Source of the DNA: Deltaproteobacteria bacterium
Lineage (GTDB): Bacteria; Desulfobacterota; Dissulfuribacteria; Dissulfuribacterales; QOAL01
Length of the DNA: 64,000 nt
Reading direction: 5' to 3'
NCBI GenBank assembly: GCA_026995935.1
Contig: JALWNK010000063.1
Location: 1-64,000 of the forward strand
This document shows positions 41,026 through 51,210 of this stretch, one piece after another. Position 1 is the stretch's first letter. Every line of letters begins with the position of its first letter. The position numbers and the translations under genes are program-made. A model generated the notes under the pieces. The model made no database searches, was not told the origin of the DNA, and worked only from the letters and a program-made list of their open reading frames with translations.

Positions 41026-43185
41026 GTGACTCTCAATCCCTTGAAATTAACACCCTTTCAGCGCGTTATTGCAAGCCTCCTGCTTGGAATATTTTTTGGC
41101 ATCTTTCTTGGTGAACCAGCAGGGAAGCTAAACATTATCGGGAACATCTACATAAAGCTCCTCCAGATGACGGTAATTCCCTATATAATGGTTTCACTTA
41201 TTGGTGGACTTGGACGGCTTGATCTGAAGATGGCAAGGCTCGTGGGAATCCGGGGAGGAGGACTCATCCTGTTTCTGTGGATTCTTACTGCAGTAACCTT
41301 GACCTTTTTGCCCCTGGCTTATCCTGACTGGACTTCTTCATCCTTTTTCAGCACAAGCATGGTGGCAGAGGCCAAGAAAATCAACTTTCTGGATCTATAC
41401 ATACCTGCAAATCCCTTCTATGCCATGGCGCACACCATAGTACCCGCCATAGTGGTCTTTAGTATTTTTCTTGGGGTTGCACTCATAACCGTGGAAAACA
41501 GGAAGGGTTTTATTCTAAGCATGCAGAACCTTAGTGATGCCCTCATGAAGATGGCATCTGTTGTGGCAAAAAGTGCGCCCATAGGCATCTTTGCCCTTTC
41601 TGCGGCAGCAGCCGGAACCCTTCATGTCTCCGAGCTGAGCCGATTGCAGGTGTACCTTTGGGTCTACCTGGCCGCCTGGCTCATACTGGCCTTCTTTGCC
41701 CTGCCAATGCTTGCGGCAAGGGCCACCCCCTTCAGGTATTCCGAGGTGATTAAGGATGCTCGCCTGGCAATGGTAACCGCCTTTGCCACTGGTACTGTGC
41801 TGGTGGTCCTTCCCATGATCGCTGAAAAGACAAAGGCCCTCCTGGAGAAGAAGGGCATGAAGGATGCCACAACGGTTTCGGCTGTGGATGCACTTGTGCC
41901 CACTGCCTACAGCTTCCCCAGCGTTGGCACAATCCTCGGAATAGGTTTTGTGCTCTTTGCCGCCTGGTTCGTGGGCTCACCCCTTGGCATCCCGGACTAT
42001 CCCGCCTTCTGCATACTTGGAATACTTACTGCCTTTGGCTCCATGGCAGTGGCAATACCCTTCATGCTGGACTTTTTCAAGCTTCCGGCAGACCTATTTC
42101 AACTCTACCTTTTGGGCAGTGTTTTCACCATGCGTTTTGCCACGGCCCTTGCAGCCATGCACGGTGTTATAATTTGTCTCCTTGGGGCATGTGCAATGGC
42201 TGGCAAGCTAAGCTTGCGAAAAATGGTGGAGGTTGCAGCAATAAGCCTTGGCATAACGGCCATTGTCATGGCAGGTCTGGGTTTTGTATTAACCAGGGTG
42301 ATACCCTACGAATATACCGGTTATAAGACCTTGGTGAACATGGAGCTCTTGGGGCCTCTGGCCAAGGTCCAAAAGGCTGGCCCAATAACTCCCCTTTCAA
42401 AGGCGGAACTGGCTGAGTCCAGGCTTAAGGTCATAAGGGCCAGGGGAAGTCTGAGGGTAGGGTTCTCCAAGGACAGGTTGCCCTTTGCATTTGTTAATGC
42501 CAAGGGCCACGTAGTTGGGTACGACATGGAGCTTGTTCATGCCCTTGCCAGGGACCTTGGTGTTTCCCTTGAGATAGTCAAGCTTGAATGGCCAAAGATA
42601 GAAGAGGCGCTTGACAGCGGCCTTATAGATCTTGCGGTTGGAGGAATAAGCGTTAGTCCCCGGAGGGCCCTTCACTTTGTCTTTTCAAGAAGCTATCTGG
42701 ATGAATATCTTGGTCTGGTAGTGCGTGATTACAGACGAAACGAATTTTCATCCCTGGACAAGATCCGCTTCATGAAGGGTCTGAGCCTGGGTGTCACACC
42801 ATTTCGGTTAAAGGAGGGCGCTGGCCAGCGCCTATTCCCTAATGCCAGGCTGGTTGTAGTGAAGTCTCCCAGGGATTTTTTCAAGGGCAGGGTAAAGGAT
42901 GTGGATGCAATGCTTTACACGGCCCAGACGGCCACTGCCTGGACGCTTATATATCCAGAGTGGACTGTGGTTGTTCCAAAGGGTTTAAAATATGAGTGTC
43001 CCATGGCCTTTGCCCTTCCCCATGACCAGGTGGAGTGGACGTGGTACGTAAATACGTGGCTTGAGACCGCGGTGAAATCAGGGCTTACAAAAACCGCGTA
43101 CGATTACTGGATACTTGGAAAAAAAGAGAAGGAAAAAGGGGGCAGGTGGTCAATTGCAAAGGACGTTTTGGGCTGGATCAAGTAA
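41026..43185 (+). CDS. dicarboxylate/amino acid:cation symporter (DAACS) fused to C-terminal family 3 solute-binding domain
   Basis: N-terminal multi-TM DAACS pattern (IYIKLLQMTVIPYIMVSLIGGLGRL; DALVPTAYSFPSVGTILG); C-terminal SBP_bac_3 pattern (LRVGFSKDRLPFAFVNAKGHVVGYDMELVHALARDLGV). Confidence 0.88.
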   Translation: MTLNPLKLTPFQRVIASLLLGIFFGIFLGEPAGKLNIIGNIYIKLLQMTVIPYIMVSLIGGLGRLDLKMARLVGIRGGGLILFLWILTAVTLTFLPLAYPDWTSSSFFSTSMVAEAKKINFLDLYIPANPFYAMAHTIVPAIVVFSIFLGVALITVENRKGFILSMQNLSDALMKMASVVAKSAPIGIFALSAAAAGTLHVSELSRLQVYLWVYLAAWLILAFFALPMLAARATPFRYSEVIKDARLAMVTAFATGTVLVVLPMIAEKTKALLEKKGMKDATTVSAVDALVPTAYSFPSVGTILGIGFVLFAAWFVGSPLGIPDYPAFCILGILTAFGSMAVAIPFMLDFFKLPADLFQLYLLGSVFTMRFATALAAMHGVIICLLGACAMAGKLSLRKMVEVAAISLGITAIVMAGLGFVLTRVIPYEYTGYKTLVNMELLGPLAKVQKAGPITPLSKAELAESRLKVIRARGSLRVGFSKDRLPFAFVNAKGHVVGYDMELVHALARDLGVSLEIVKLEWPKIEEALDSGLIDLAVGGISVSPRRALHFVFSRSYLDEYLGLVVRDYRRNEFSSLDKIRFMKGLSLGVTPFRLKEGAGQRLFPNARLVVVKSPRDFFKGRVKDVDAMLYTAQTATAWTLIYPEWTVVVPKGLKYECPMAFALPHDQVEWTWYVNTWLETAVKSGLTKTAYDYWILGKKEKEKGGRWSIAKDVLGWIK

Positions 43186-43272
43186 TATGCTTTGCACTAC
43201 ACAACCAATAAGTTGATGAGGGCCAGGCCTTGTCCAATAACACGTTTCAAATGAAAGGAAGGATGGTTTTTC

Positions 43273-44253
43273 ATGGAAAAATACATAGCCCAGGGATGGA
43301 TACTTTACAGGCCAGACAAGAGCCTTGTTAAGCAGGAAGACTACGAAATAGAGCGTCTCAAGGAGACGGCGCCTAGGTACGGCTACAAGGTCGAGGTGGT
43401 AAACCCCGATGAGCTTTCCTTTATCATAGGAATGGGTGGTAAGCCAGACCTCTTTCTGCGCGGAGAACATGTGGACAGGCTGCCAGATTTTGTGATTCCA
43501 AGAATGGGTTCGGCCACCAGTTATTTTGCCCTTGCTGTGCTCAGGCACCTTGAAAAGCTTGGCATCTATAGCCTCAACAGCTCGTCAGCCGTGGCCCTTG
43601 CCCAGGATAAGCTGCTCCATCTTCAGAGGCTTTCCGATGCGGGGCTGCCAGTACCCAAGACAATTCTTGTGCAGTTTCCGGTAAACATCGATCTTATCGA
43701 AAAGGAGATAGGGTTTCCCACTGTGGTAAAAACCAGGGTAGGTACCCAGGGAAGCGGGGTGCATCTTTGCGAGACACGCCAGGCCCTTAATGACCTTCTT
43801 CAGTTCGTGGAGGCCAACAACCCAGAGGCAGAGCTATTTCTTCAGCAGTTTCTCCCGGAAAGCAGGGGCAGGGACGTAAGGGTGCTGTCAGTGGGCGGGC
43901 TTATCGTTGGAGCCATGGAGAGAAAGGCGGCTGAAGGATTTAAATCCAACTATTCCCAGGGTGGGAGTGCAGTCCCTTTTGAGTATGGCCCCAAGAATCA
44001 GCTGGCAGTGGCAGATACCATGAAGGTGCTGGGTATGGACATGGCTGGACTGGATTACCTGTACGACGACGAGGTGGGCATGAGGATTCTTGAGGTCAAT
44101 TCCTCTCCTGGATTTGAAGGCCTGGAGAAGACGTGCAAGGTGGATGTGGCAGCTGCCGTGTTCAGGTTTCTTGACGTAAAGCTCAAGATTTCCAATAAGT
44201 ACAAGGCAAAGGTGCTTGGATGGAGCAGGCCTTCGGAGTGTATGCCAGATTAG
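43273..44253 (+). CDS. RimK-like ATP-grasp alpha-L-glutamate ligase family protein
   Basis: ATP-grasp motifs: FPTVVKTRVGTQGSGVHLCE; LQQFLPESRGRDVRVLSVGG; ILEVNSSPGFEGLE. Confidence 0.88.
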   Translation: MEKYIAQGWILYRPDKSLVKQEDYEIERLKETAPRYGYKVEVVNPDELSFIIGMGGKPDLFLRGEHVDRLPDFVIPRMGSATSYFALAVLRHLEKLGIYSLNSSSAVALAQDKLLHLQRLSDAGLPVPKTILVQFPVNIDLIEKEIGFPTVVKTRVGTQGSGVHLCETRQALNDLLQFVEANNPEAELFLQQFLPESRGRDVRVLSVGGLIVGAMERKAAEGFKSNYSQGGSAVPFEYGPKNQLAVADTMKVLGMDMAGLDYLYDDEVGMRILEVNSSPGFEGLEKTCKVDVAAAVFRFLDVKLKISNKYKAKVLGWSRPSECMPD

Positions 44254-44406
44254 TAACTGGCAATAAAGGTGTGTTGTGAGATTATGTTGACTTAAATAGT
44301 CTTGTTTATTATTGCTTTTTGTCAAAGTCTGAATGAAGAGTGATTACAAAAATACCTGTCTGTTTTTTTTGAGCAGGGTCGTCAAAAAAAAGGAGGTTAG
44401 CCGAAC

Positions 44407-44937
44407 ATGGTTCGCAGTTTAGTTGTCTTTCTTACCGCAGCTTTCTTGATGGTAAGCTGCTCAAGCCTGCGTGTCAGCAGCGACTACAATCCCGGTTTCA
44501 ATTTTTCCAAACTCAAGACCTTTGCCATTGTTTACAACAGGCAGGGCAACTCACCCATGCAGCAGAGAATAGTCGAGGCCTTGACCCGCGAGTTCAAGGC
44601 CAAGGGCTACGTTCCTGCCCCAAGGGAAAAGGCGGATTTTCTGGTGGTTTTTCACACCAACATTAGGAACAAACGGCAGGTGGTTACGGATTACCAAAGG
44701 GTTGGGCTTTATCCTTACGGCTTTGGGAGCTATGCAATGGTGCCCATCCAGAGGGAGTACGAATACAAGGAAGGCAAGATAGTCGTGGATGCCCTTGATC
44801 CAAAGACCAAAAACATATTTTGGAGAGGAATTGCAACAGACAGGCTGAAGTCTTACAAAAATCCACAAGAACGCATGAAGTACGCAATGGAGGTGGCCAG
44901 AGAGCTTTTAAAATCCTTTCCCCCGGCACGGTCATGA
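44407..44937 (+). CDS. DUF4136 family lipoprotein
   Basis: Lipobox LMVSC; SSDYNPGFNFSKLKTFAI typical of DUF4136. Confidence 0.85.
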   Translation: MVRSLVVFLTAAFLMVSCSSLRVSSDYNPGFNFSKLKTFAIVYNRQGNSPMQQRIVEALTREFKAKGYVPAPREKADFLVVFHTNIRNKRQVVTDYQRVGLYPYGFGSYAMVPIQREYEYKEGKIVVDALDPKTKNIFWRGIATDRLKSYKNPQERMKYAMEVARELLKSFPPARS

Positions 44938-44994
44938 ATCTATGAGGAGGGAGAGAGCCGACCACCCAATCAAAAATAGAATTGGTTACGATTT

Positions 44995-45039
44995 AAGGGG
45001 CTGATAAGGGGCGGTTATGGTCACTTCAGCCCCTTTTTA
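44995..45039 (+). terminator. terminator between convergent genes
   Basis: AAGGGGCTGA ... TCAGCCCCTT 10-bp stem then TTTAA. Confidence 0.7.
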
Positions 45040-45060
45040 ATGTCCTCAGGATACGTTTTG

Positions 45061-45708
45061 CTATCTACGTCCTGTAGCAAGGAACACCGGGAACACCTTG
45101 GTAACGCCAGCCTCGGTTGTCTTTTTCATTTCGTGGGCCGTAAGTATCTTTATCTCCTTAAAACCAATGTCAGAAAGGAGTGTCCTTATTTTTTCTCTCT
45201 GAAACCCGTGATGGGCCACCCCGGGCACATCCTTTCCATGGAAATCACCATCTTCTTTATCAAGGTCTGCAATGGCCAGCCAGCCACCCGGCCTTAAAAG
45301 CTGGTAAAATCTACTGAGAAGTTTTTGGACCGGGCCAATGTGGTGGAGTGTCATGCTTGAAAAGATGAGGTCCAGCTCCTTTAAAAAGGGCACTGAGGGG
45401 AGTTTATCATCAGTAAGATCCATCTGGTAAGTGGAGATGTTGTGCGGCCTTGGCTGTCTGGCCAGTTTTTCCTCAAGGACCTTTAACATCTGCCTTGAAG
45501 TATCCACGGCCACTATCCTATCCACATAGGGGGCAAGGAGAAGGGAGATGATTCCCGTGCCACATCCATACTCCATGCATGAAAATTTGGGGTTTAATTC
45601 CACGTTTTTCCTTATTGCAGTGGCCACGGCCTGGGCCAGTTCAACCCTGGCAGGTTTTTCATCCCAGGTCTTCGCTGCCTTGTCGAAGTAATTGGTTTCC
45701 TTTTCCAT
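45061..45708 (-). CDS. class I SAM-dependent methyltransferase
   Basis: CMEYGCGTGIISLLLAPYVDRIVAVDTSRQML; provided ORF over-extended, start 45708. Confidence 0.9.
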   Translation of the reverse strand: MEKETNYFDKAAKTWDEKPARVELAQAVATAIRKNVELNPKFSCMEYGCGTGIISLLLAPYVDRIVAVDTSRQMLKVLEEKLARQPRPHNISTYQMDLTDDKLPSVPFLKELDLIFSSMTLHHIGPVQKLLSRFYQLLRPGGWLAIADLDKEDGDFHGKDVPGVAHHGFQREKIRTLLSDIGFKEIKILTAHEMKKTTEAGVTKVFPVFLATGRR

Positions 45709-45922
45709 TTTTTTCTTTTGTCCAGGTAAATCCTTCAAAGGCCTTCTGCTGTTGAGCCTATCACAAAATGGTGAGGGCGACATCTGAAAGAAATGCGAGT
45801 GCACTGCATCTGATTTTTTGAAAAGAGTGCATAGGTTGATCAAAAAGGGCTTGTAAGTGAGAATAAGATTAATTACGTTATTTATGTAATTTAAAAGGCA
45901 TAATTTTTTAAAAAAAGCAACC

Positions 45923-47128
45923 ATGGCCCAAAACCCCTTTATAGTCCAGAGGCCCATAAAGTATGGGGAGCCTTTTTGTAACAGGACCCCGGAGATCCAG
46001 CGGCTTGAGAAGGCTGCCAACAGGTCAGAGGCAGTCTGCATCCTGTCCATCAGGCGTTTTGGCAAGACATCACTGGTGAACCAGGTCCTTGGAAGACTTG
46101 AGGAAGCTGGATGGCTCAGCATTCGTCTCGACCTTAGCCGTTGTTTTTCATTGCGTTCAATGACAAGGGAGTTTGAACGGGCCCTTTTTTCCCTTGAAGG
46201 AAATTGGAGAAGGCTTCTTGAGGGGTTAAAGACCGTATCCAGAATAAGGCCCCAGCTTGGCATTGACCCTCTTACAAGCCAGCCCTCCATTGGCTTTGAC
46301 TTTTCAAGGCCAGCCGACGATGCAGAGAGGCTTAAATATATCCTTGAAAAGATAGTAGGCCTTCCAGAAAGATCAGAAGGCAAAATTCACCTTTGCATGG
46401 TGCTTGACGAATTCCAAAACATCAGGAAGATAGACCCCAAAAAGGACCTGGAATGGCTTTTTCGCTCTGTATTTCAGGAGCGCGGCCCTTTGTTTGTCCC
46501 CTTTTTACTGGGTTCAGAGAGGCACCTCCTGGATATGATGATTCGTGAGGAGTCTTCAGCCTTTTTTAAAAGTGTCACCCCAATGACCCTGGAGGTTTTG
46601 CCTGAAATGGAGGTAGTGTCTTTTGTTAAGGGCCATTTTTTTTCCGGCCTTGGGCTTGAGGTTCCTGAAGGCCGCATCAGGGGGATATACCGGATATTTG
46701 GAGGCCACCCCTTTGCCATAAACTGGTACTGGGCAGAGATGTGGGATCTTGTGGAAAGAAGTGGCAAAATGGAGCCTGTTGATACATGGGTAGATGTTGC
46801 TGTAAGGATAATCCTGAATCAACGGGACTATTATGAGGCCATGAACAGCCGCCTGCCCCTTGGTGCAAGGAAGGTGCTTTTTGCCATAGCTGCAAACGAG
46901 CCTGTAAAACGGGTCTTCTCCAGGAAGTTCATGGTGGAGACACTGGGCATGGCCCAGGGCAGCCTCCAAAGCGCCATAAAGGTCCTTTTGGAGGAGGACA
47001 AGATCAGGAAGACCCCTCAGGGGCTTGTAATAAATGACCCCCTTGAAAGGCTTTCAATAGCAGTCTCAGAGCTGGATGAAGAGGCCATTGCTTCATTTGT
47101 AAGGGAACGGATTGACGTGGCAGTTTGA
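45923..47128 (+). CDS. AAA/archaeal-type ATPase
   Basis: SIRRFGKTSLVNQVL P-loop; LCMVLDEFQNI Walker B; C-terminal winged-helix-like region. Confidence 0.8.
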   Translation: MAQNPFIVQRPIKYGEPFCNRTPEIQRLEKAANRSEAVCILSIRRFGKTSLVNQVLGRLEEAGWLSIRLDLSRCFSLRSMTREFERALFSLEGNWRRLLEGLKTVSRIRPQLGIDPLTSQPSIGFDFSRPADDAERLKYILEKIVGLPERSEGKIHLCMVLDEFQNIRKIDPKKDLEWLFRSVFQERGPLFVPFLLGSERHLLDMMIREESSAFFKSVTPMTLEVLPEMEVVSFVKGHFFSGLGLEVPEGRIRGIYRIFGGHPFAINWYWAEMWDLVERSGKMEPVDTWVDVAVRIILNQRDYYEAMNSRLPLGARKVLFAIAANEPVKRVFSRKFMVETLGMAQGSLQSAIKVLLEEDKIRKTPQGLVINDPLERLSIAVSELDEEAIASFVRERIDVAV

Positions 47129-47158
47129 AAAATTAAGGGGAATAGGGGGGAGCAGGGC

Positions 47159-47662
47159 TTGAATTTCACGGCCATTGATTTTGAAACAGCCAACCATAAA
47201 AGACACAGTGCATGCGCAGTTGGTATTGTTCGCGTGGAGAATGGAAATATAGCAGTGAAGAAGGCCTTCTTAATACGTCCACCTGAGTCTTACTTCAGGT
47301 TTACACACATCCATGGAATTACATGGAAAGATGTCAGGGATGCCCCAACCTTCAGGGATTTATGGCCAGAGATTGAGCCGCTTATCACGGCAGGGGACTT
47401 TCTCGCAGCCCATAATGCCCCCTTTGACAGATCAGTTCTCTGCGAGACATGCAGGTTTTATGGAATAAGGCCCCCTTCTGTTGAATTTAAGTGTGCTGTC
47501 CAGATTGCCAGAAGAGTATTGGGGATAAGGCCTGCCGGCCTTTCCAATGTATGCAGGGAGCTTGGAATTTTACTCGATCATCACCAGGCCCTTTCAGATG
47601 CCCTTGCCTGTGCAAAAATAGTTCTACATGCTGCCCGTTTGGATGCCAATGTGTCCCTTTAG
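47159..47662 (+). CDS. 3'-5' exonuclease (DNA Pol III epsilon-like)
   Basis: FTAIDFETANHKRHSACAVGIVRV; AHNAPFDRSVL; HHQALSDALACAKI. Confidence 0.9.
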   Translation: MNFTAIDFETANHKRHSACAVGIVRVENGNIAVKKAFLIRPPESYFRFTHIHGITWKDVRDAPTFRDLWPEIEPLITAGDFLAAHNAPFDRSVLCETCRFYGIRPPSVEFKCAVQIARRVLGIRPAGLSNVCRELGILLDHHQALSDALACAKIVLHAARLDANVSL

Positions 47663-48219
47663 TCCTTGACAGTATGCCAGTTTTTCTTGGCTCTCTATCA
47701 AGGAGATGACTTCATTATAATGTGGTCGAAACCTGGCATTTTCCAGAAAAATATCCAATTATTTGCAAATAGCCCGGAATGTCTCCCAAATAGTTCAATC
47801 ACAAGAGATATGGCCAGTTTCCTTTAAATGATAATATCATTTGCCCTGCCAGGCCCTGTTTTTCCATAATCTCGAGATTTTTATAAAGAAATGCCAAAAG
47901 AGGCGGAAATATTCCAATAAATATAGAAAGCATTATTTCCAAATACTTATCATTTAATATCTTTTGCTATAGTAAAAATGCTGTCCATGTGTGAAAAATT
48001 TAATAAACTTTTCTGATATTTTTGATTTGTAATAAGAATCACAAAATATATTGTGAAAGCTTTAATTTTCGCCATTTTTCTATATTTTTTATTGACAAAT
48101 GACAAGAATTCGCTAACCATAAGTAACGAAAGTCTTGACAATTTGATTTGTCAGGGAGCCAGAGCCAAGACCAGGGAGTTTGATCAAAAAGATCAAAAAA
48201 GCAAAAAGGAGATTGCAGT

Positions 48220-50304
48220 ATGGCAAGTTCTGTTTACAGCATCTGTGGAATGTGTGCAGTCCGTTGCCCGATTCGCGTAGAAGTTGAAGACGGCAAGGTC
48301 TCCTGGATAGAAGGCAATGCCAACGATCCAGGGATGGGGACAAGCCTTTGTGCCAAGGGCATAGCCGGCAGGGCGTTGCTTTACGACGATGAAAGGCTTC
48401 AGTACCCGATGATAAGGGAGGGAGAGCGCGGATCAGGCAAATGGAAAAGGGTCTCATGGGATGAGGCCTTTGATTATGTAGCCTCCAAACTTAAGGATAT
48501 TACGCAAAAGCACGGTGCAAGAGCGGTGATGCTGAGCGACAGGGGGGGGCCATTTGCAGACATGAGGAAGGCCTTCATGAAGGCCATAGGTTCCCCAAAC
48601 TACTGCAATCACGATTGTACCTGTGGAAGAAACACGCATCATGCCTCTAAGTCCGTTTACGGGCTTGGCAGAACGGGCCTGGCTTACGATTTCAAGAATG
48701 CAAAACAGATAGTGCTCTTTGGCAGGAATATGGCCGAGTCCTTTAAGGTCAAGGAAGTGAAGTCCTTCATGCAGGGGGTCAAAAATGGAGCAAAGGTCAC
48801 CTACATAGATCCCAGGGCTGCGCTAACGGCTTCAAAGTCTGCAAGGTACTGGCAGATAAGGCCTGGCACTGATTACGCGTTGCTTTTGGCAATGGCAAAT
48901 GTGATTTTAAAAGACGGCCTGTATGACAAAAACTTCGTTAAGAAATATGTAACCGGGATCACCAAGCTTAAGAGTTTTGTAAAGGGCTACACTCCGGCTT
49001 GGGCAGAAAAGGAGACGGGTATCCCTGCAGATGAGATAGTTGCCTTCTGTAAGGAGATAGCCGCAGACAAGCCTAAAGTGATATTTCATCCAGGCTGGCA
49101 TCTCTCCAGGTATAACGATTCCTTCTACGCGAGCCGCATGATCCATATCCTGAATGTCCTTATGGGTAACATTGAGGTTCCTGGCGGGCAGTTTTATCCA
49201 AAGACGCCCAAAGATGCAGGCTACAAGGGCCTTAAGAGCCTGGGTGCCGATATTCCAAAGGTTGAGGAAAAGCGGGCAGACGGATGTGGATGGAAATACA
49301 AGAGATTCGATGGTGGGCCTGGCCTTCTTCAGCTAATGTATGAGGCCATTGAGAAAGAAGATCCATATCCAGTAAAGGCCTACTTCGTGGTAAGGCATGA
49401 CCCGCTTCTAGCCATGCCAGATCCAGAGGAACAAAAACGTATCCTCAGCAAGCTTGATCTGATTGTAGTGGTTGATGTCAACTACAGCGAAACCTTTGGT
49501 TTTGCCGACGTCATCCTGCCTGAGAGTACCTATCTTGAGCGCGACACCATGATGAGAACCGACAAGGGGCTCAAACCTGGTTTCAGCATGAGAAAGAAGG
49601 CGGTAGAGCCGGTTTATGACACAAAGGCAGGATGGGAGATTTGGACAGAGCTTGCCCAAAGGCTTGGAAAGGGTAACTACTTCCCATACAAGACCATAGA
49701 GGACATCTGGAGATATCAACTCCAGGACACGGATATCAAGCTTCAGGACTTTGATGAAAAGGGCTTCGTACAGCTTACCAAGGAACCCATCTGGTACGAT
49801 AGGGACAAGCTCAAATTCCCTACACCTTCTGGGAAAATAGAGCTTGTTTCAAAGCGTCTGGAAGACGAGGATATTCCCTCCTTTATTCCCTACGAAAGTC
49901 CAAAGAAGCCGGAGAAGGGTGAATTCAGGCTGCTTTTTGGACGCACTGGTTATCAGACCCACGGACAGACCACAAACAATCCCATTATATCCGAGTTCAT
50001 GGGAACCAACTGCCTATGGATAAATACCCAGGCGGCCAAGGAACTTGGCATCAAGGACGGCCAGGAGGTTGTTATCAGCAATAAGGGTGTTACCGGAAAG
50101 ATAAAGGCCAAGGTTACGGATTACATACATCCTGAAGCGGTCTTTATGCTCCATGGTTATGGCCGTTCCATACCCTTTCAGACAAGGGCCTACAAAAAGG
50201 GCCTTGCGGACCAGATGTTCATGAAGGGGTTACTGAAGGTTTGGGACAAGGCAGGAGGGAGCATCTCTCTTTGTGAGTCTTTTGTAAAGGTCACGCCTGC
50301 ATAA
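48220..50304 (+). CDS. molybdopterin-dependent oxidoreductase catalytic subunit (PsrA/PhsA-like), no Tat signal seen
   Basis: 4Fe-4S motif CGMCAVRCPIRV...CAKG; VSWDEAFDYVASKL; GRTGYQTHGQTTNNP. Confidence 0.93.
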   Translation: MASSVYSICGMCAVRCPIRVEVEDGKVSWIEGNANDPGMGTSLCAKGIAGRALLYDDERLQYPMIREGERGSGKWKRVSWDEAFDYVASKLKDITQKHGARAVMLSDRGGPFADMRKAFMKAIGSPNYCNHDCTCGRNTHHASKSVYGLGRTGLAYDFKNAKQIVLFGRNMAESFKVKEVKSFMQGVKNGAKVTYIDPRAALTASKSARYWQIRPGTDYALLLAMANVILKDGLYDKNFVKKYVTGITKLKSFVKGYTPAWAEKETGIPADEIVAFCKEIAADKPKVIFHPGWHLSRYNDSFYASRMIHILNVLMGNIEVPGGQFYPKTPKDAGYKGLKSLGADIPKVEEKRADGCGWKYKRFDGGPGLLQLMYEAIEKEDPYPVKAYFVVRHDPLLAMPDPEEQKRILSKLDLIVVVDVNYSETFGFADVILPESTYLERDTMMRTDKGLKPGFSMRKKAVEPVYDTKAGWEIWTELAQRLGKGNYFPYKTIEDIWRYQLQDTDIKLQDFDEKGFVQLTKEPIWYDRDKLKFPTPSGKIELVSKRLEDEDIPSFIPYESPKKPEKGEFRLLFGRTGYQTHGQTTNNPIISEFMGTNCLWINTQAAKELGIKDGQEVVISNKGVTGKIKAKVTDYIHPEAVFMLHGYGRSIPFQTRAYKKGLADQMFMKGLLKVWDKAGGSISLCESFVKVTPA

Positions 50305-50316
50305 GGAGGGTATGAA

Positions 50317-50820
50317 ATGAGCAAATATCATGTTGAACAGGATATAACCCTTTGTATTGGCTGCTTGGCCTGCGAGGCAGCATGCAAAGACAAGAATAAT
50401 GTGCCAGTGGGTTCCCACTACTGCAGAATGATACCTGTGGGCCCAAGAATGGTGAGAAACATTCCCATGGTAAACCACGTCTACATGGCATGTTTCCATT
50501 GTGAAAAACCGTGGTGCGTGGATGCGTGCCCTACAGGGGCCATGCAGAAACGTGAAAAAGACGGCATCGTATTTGTCGAGGCAGAGCTTTGCGTTGGCTG
50601 CAAGGCCTGCATAAAGGCCTGTCCCTGGGGAGTGCCACAGTGGGATTCCAATACGGGAAAGGTTGGCAAGTGTGACCTTTGTAAGGACAGGATTGACCAG
50701 GGGCTTAAGCCTGCCTGCGTCACCAAATGCACAACCGGCTCTCTGCAGTTCCTGACGCCGGAAGAGGCCTCAGAGAAAAAACGCAAAGACTTTGCGGAAC
50801 AGATGCTTAAAACGGCATAG
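50317..50820 (+). CDS. 4Fe-4S dicluster electron-transfer protein (PsrB-like)
   Basis: CIGCLACEAACKDKNNVP; CVGCKACIKACPWGVPQ; CDLCKDRIDQG. Confidence 0.95.
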   Translation: MSKYHVEQDITLCIGCLACEAACKDKNNVPVGSHYCRMIPVGPRMVRNIPMVNHVYMACFHCEKPWCVDACPTGAMQKREKDGIVFVEAELCVGCKACIKACPWGVPQWDSNTGKVGKCDLCKDRIDQGLKPACVTKCTTGSLQFLTPEEASEKKRKDFAEQMLKTA

Positions 50821-50832
50821 GAAAGGGCAACC

Positions 50833-51210
50833 ATGACACCGGGAACCTATCTACCAACCGAGTACCTGCCCATTATGGTAATGCTTCTCTTTGCCACGGG
50901 CTTTGGAGTTGTGACCCTTTGGGTGGGAAGATTCTTCAGGCTCAGAAGACCCTACGCGGAGAAACTGGAGGCGTACGAATCTGGAAACCCGCCTTCGGCT
51001 CCTCCAAGGTTCAGGTTTTCCATCAAATTCTACCTGATTGCCATCCTGTTCGTGGTCTTTGATGTGGAGGCCATTTTCCTCTACCCGTGGGCATTGGTTT
51101 ACGACAATATCGGCGTTTTTGCCGTGATTGAGATGTTCCTTTTCATATTCTTGCTTCTTATTGGATATGCATATGCTTGGCGAAAGGAGGCCTTGGAGTG
51201 GGAAAGATAA
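50833..51210 (+). CDS. nuoA: NADH-quinone oxidoreductase subunit A
   Basis: [44 protein letters not shown]. Confidence 0.97.
   Translation: MTPGTYLPTEYLPIMVMLLFATGFGVVTLWVGRFFRLRRPYAEKLEAYESGNPPSAPPRFRFSIKFYLIAILFVVFDVEAIFLYPWALVYDNIGVFAVIEMFLFIFLLLIGYAYAWRKEALEWER

Noticed and set aside
45709-46383. N-terminal extension of the methyltransferase ORF
   Set aside because: Antisense to the ATPase gene; family N-terminus begins at 45708.
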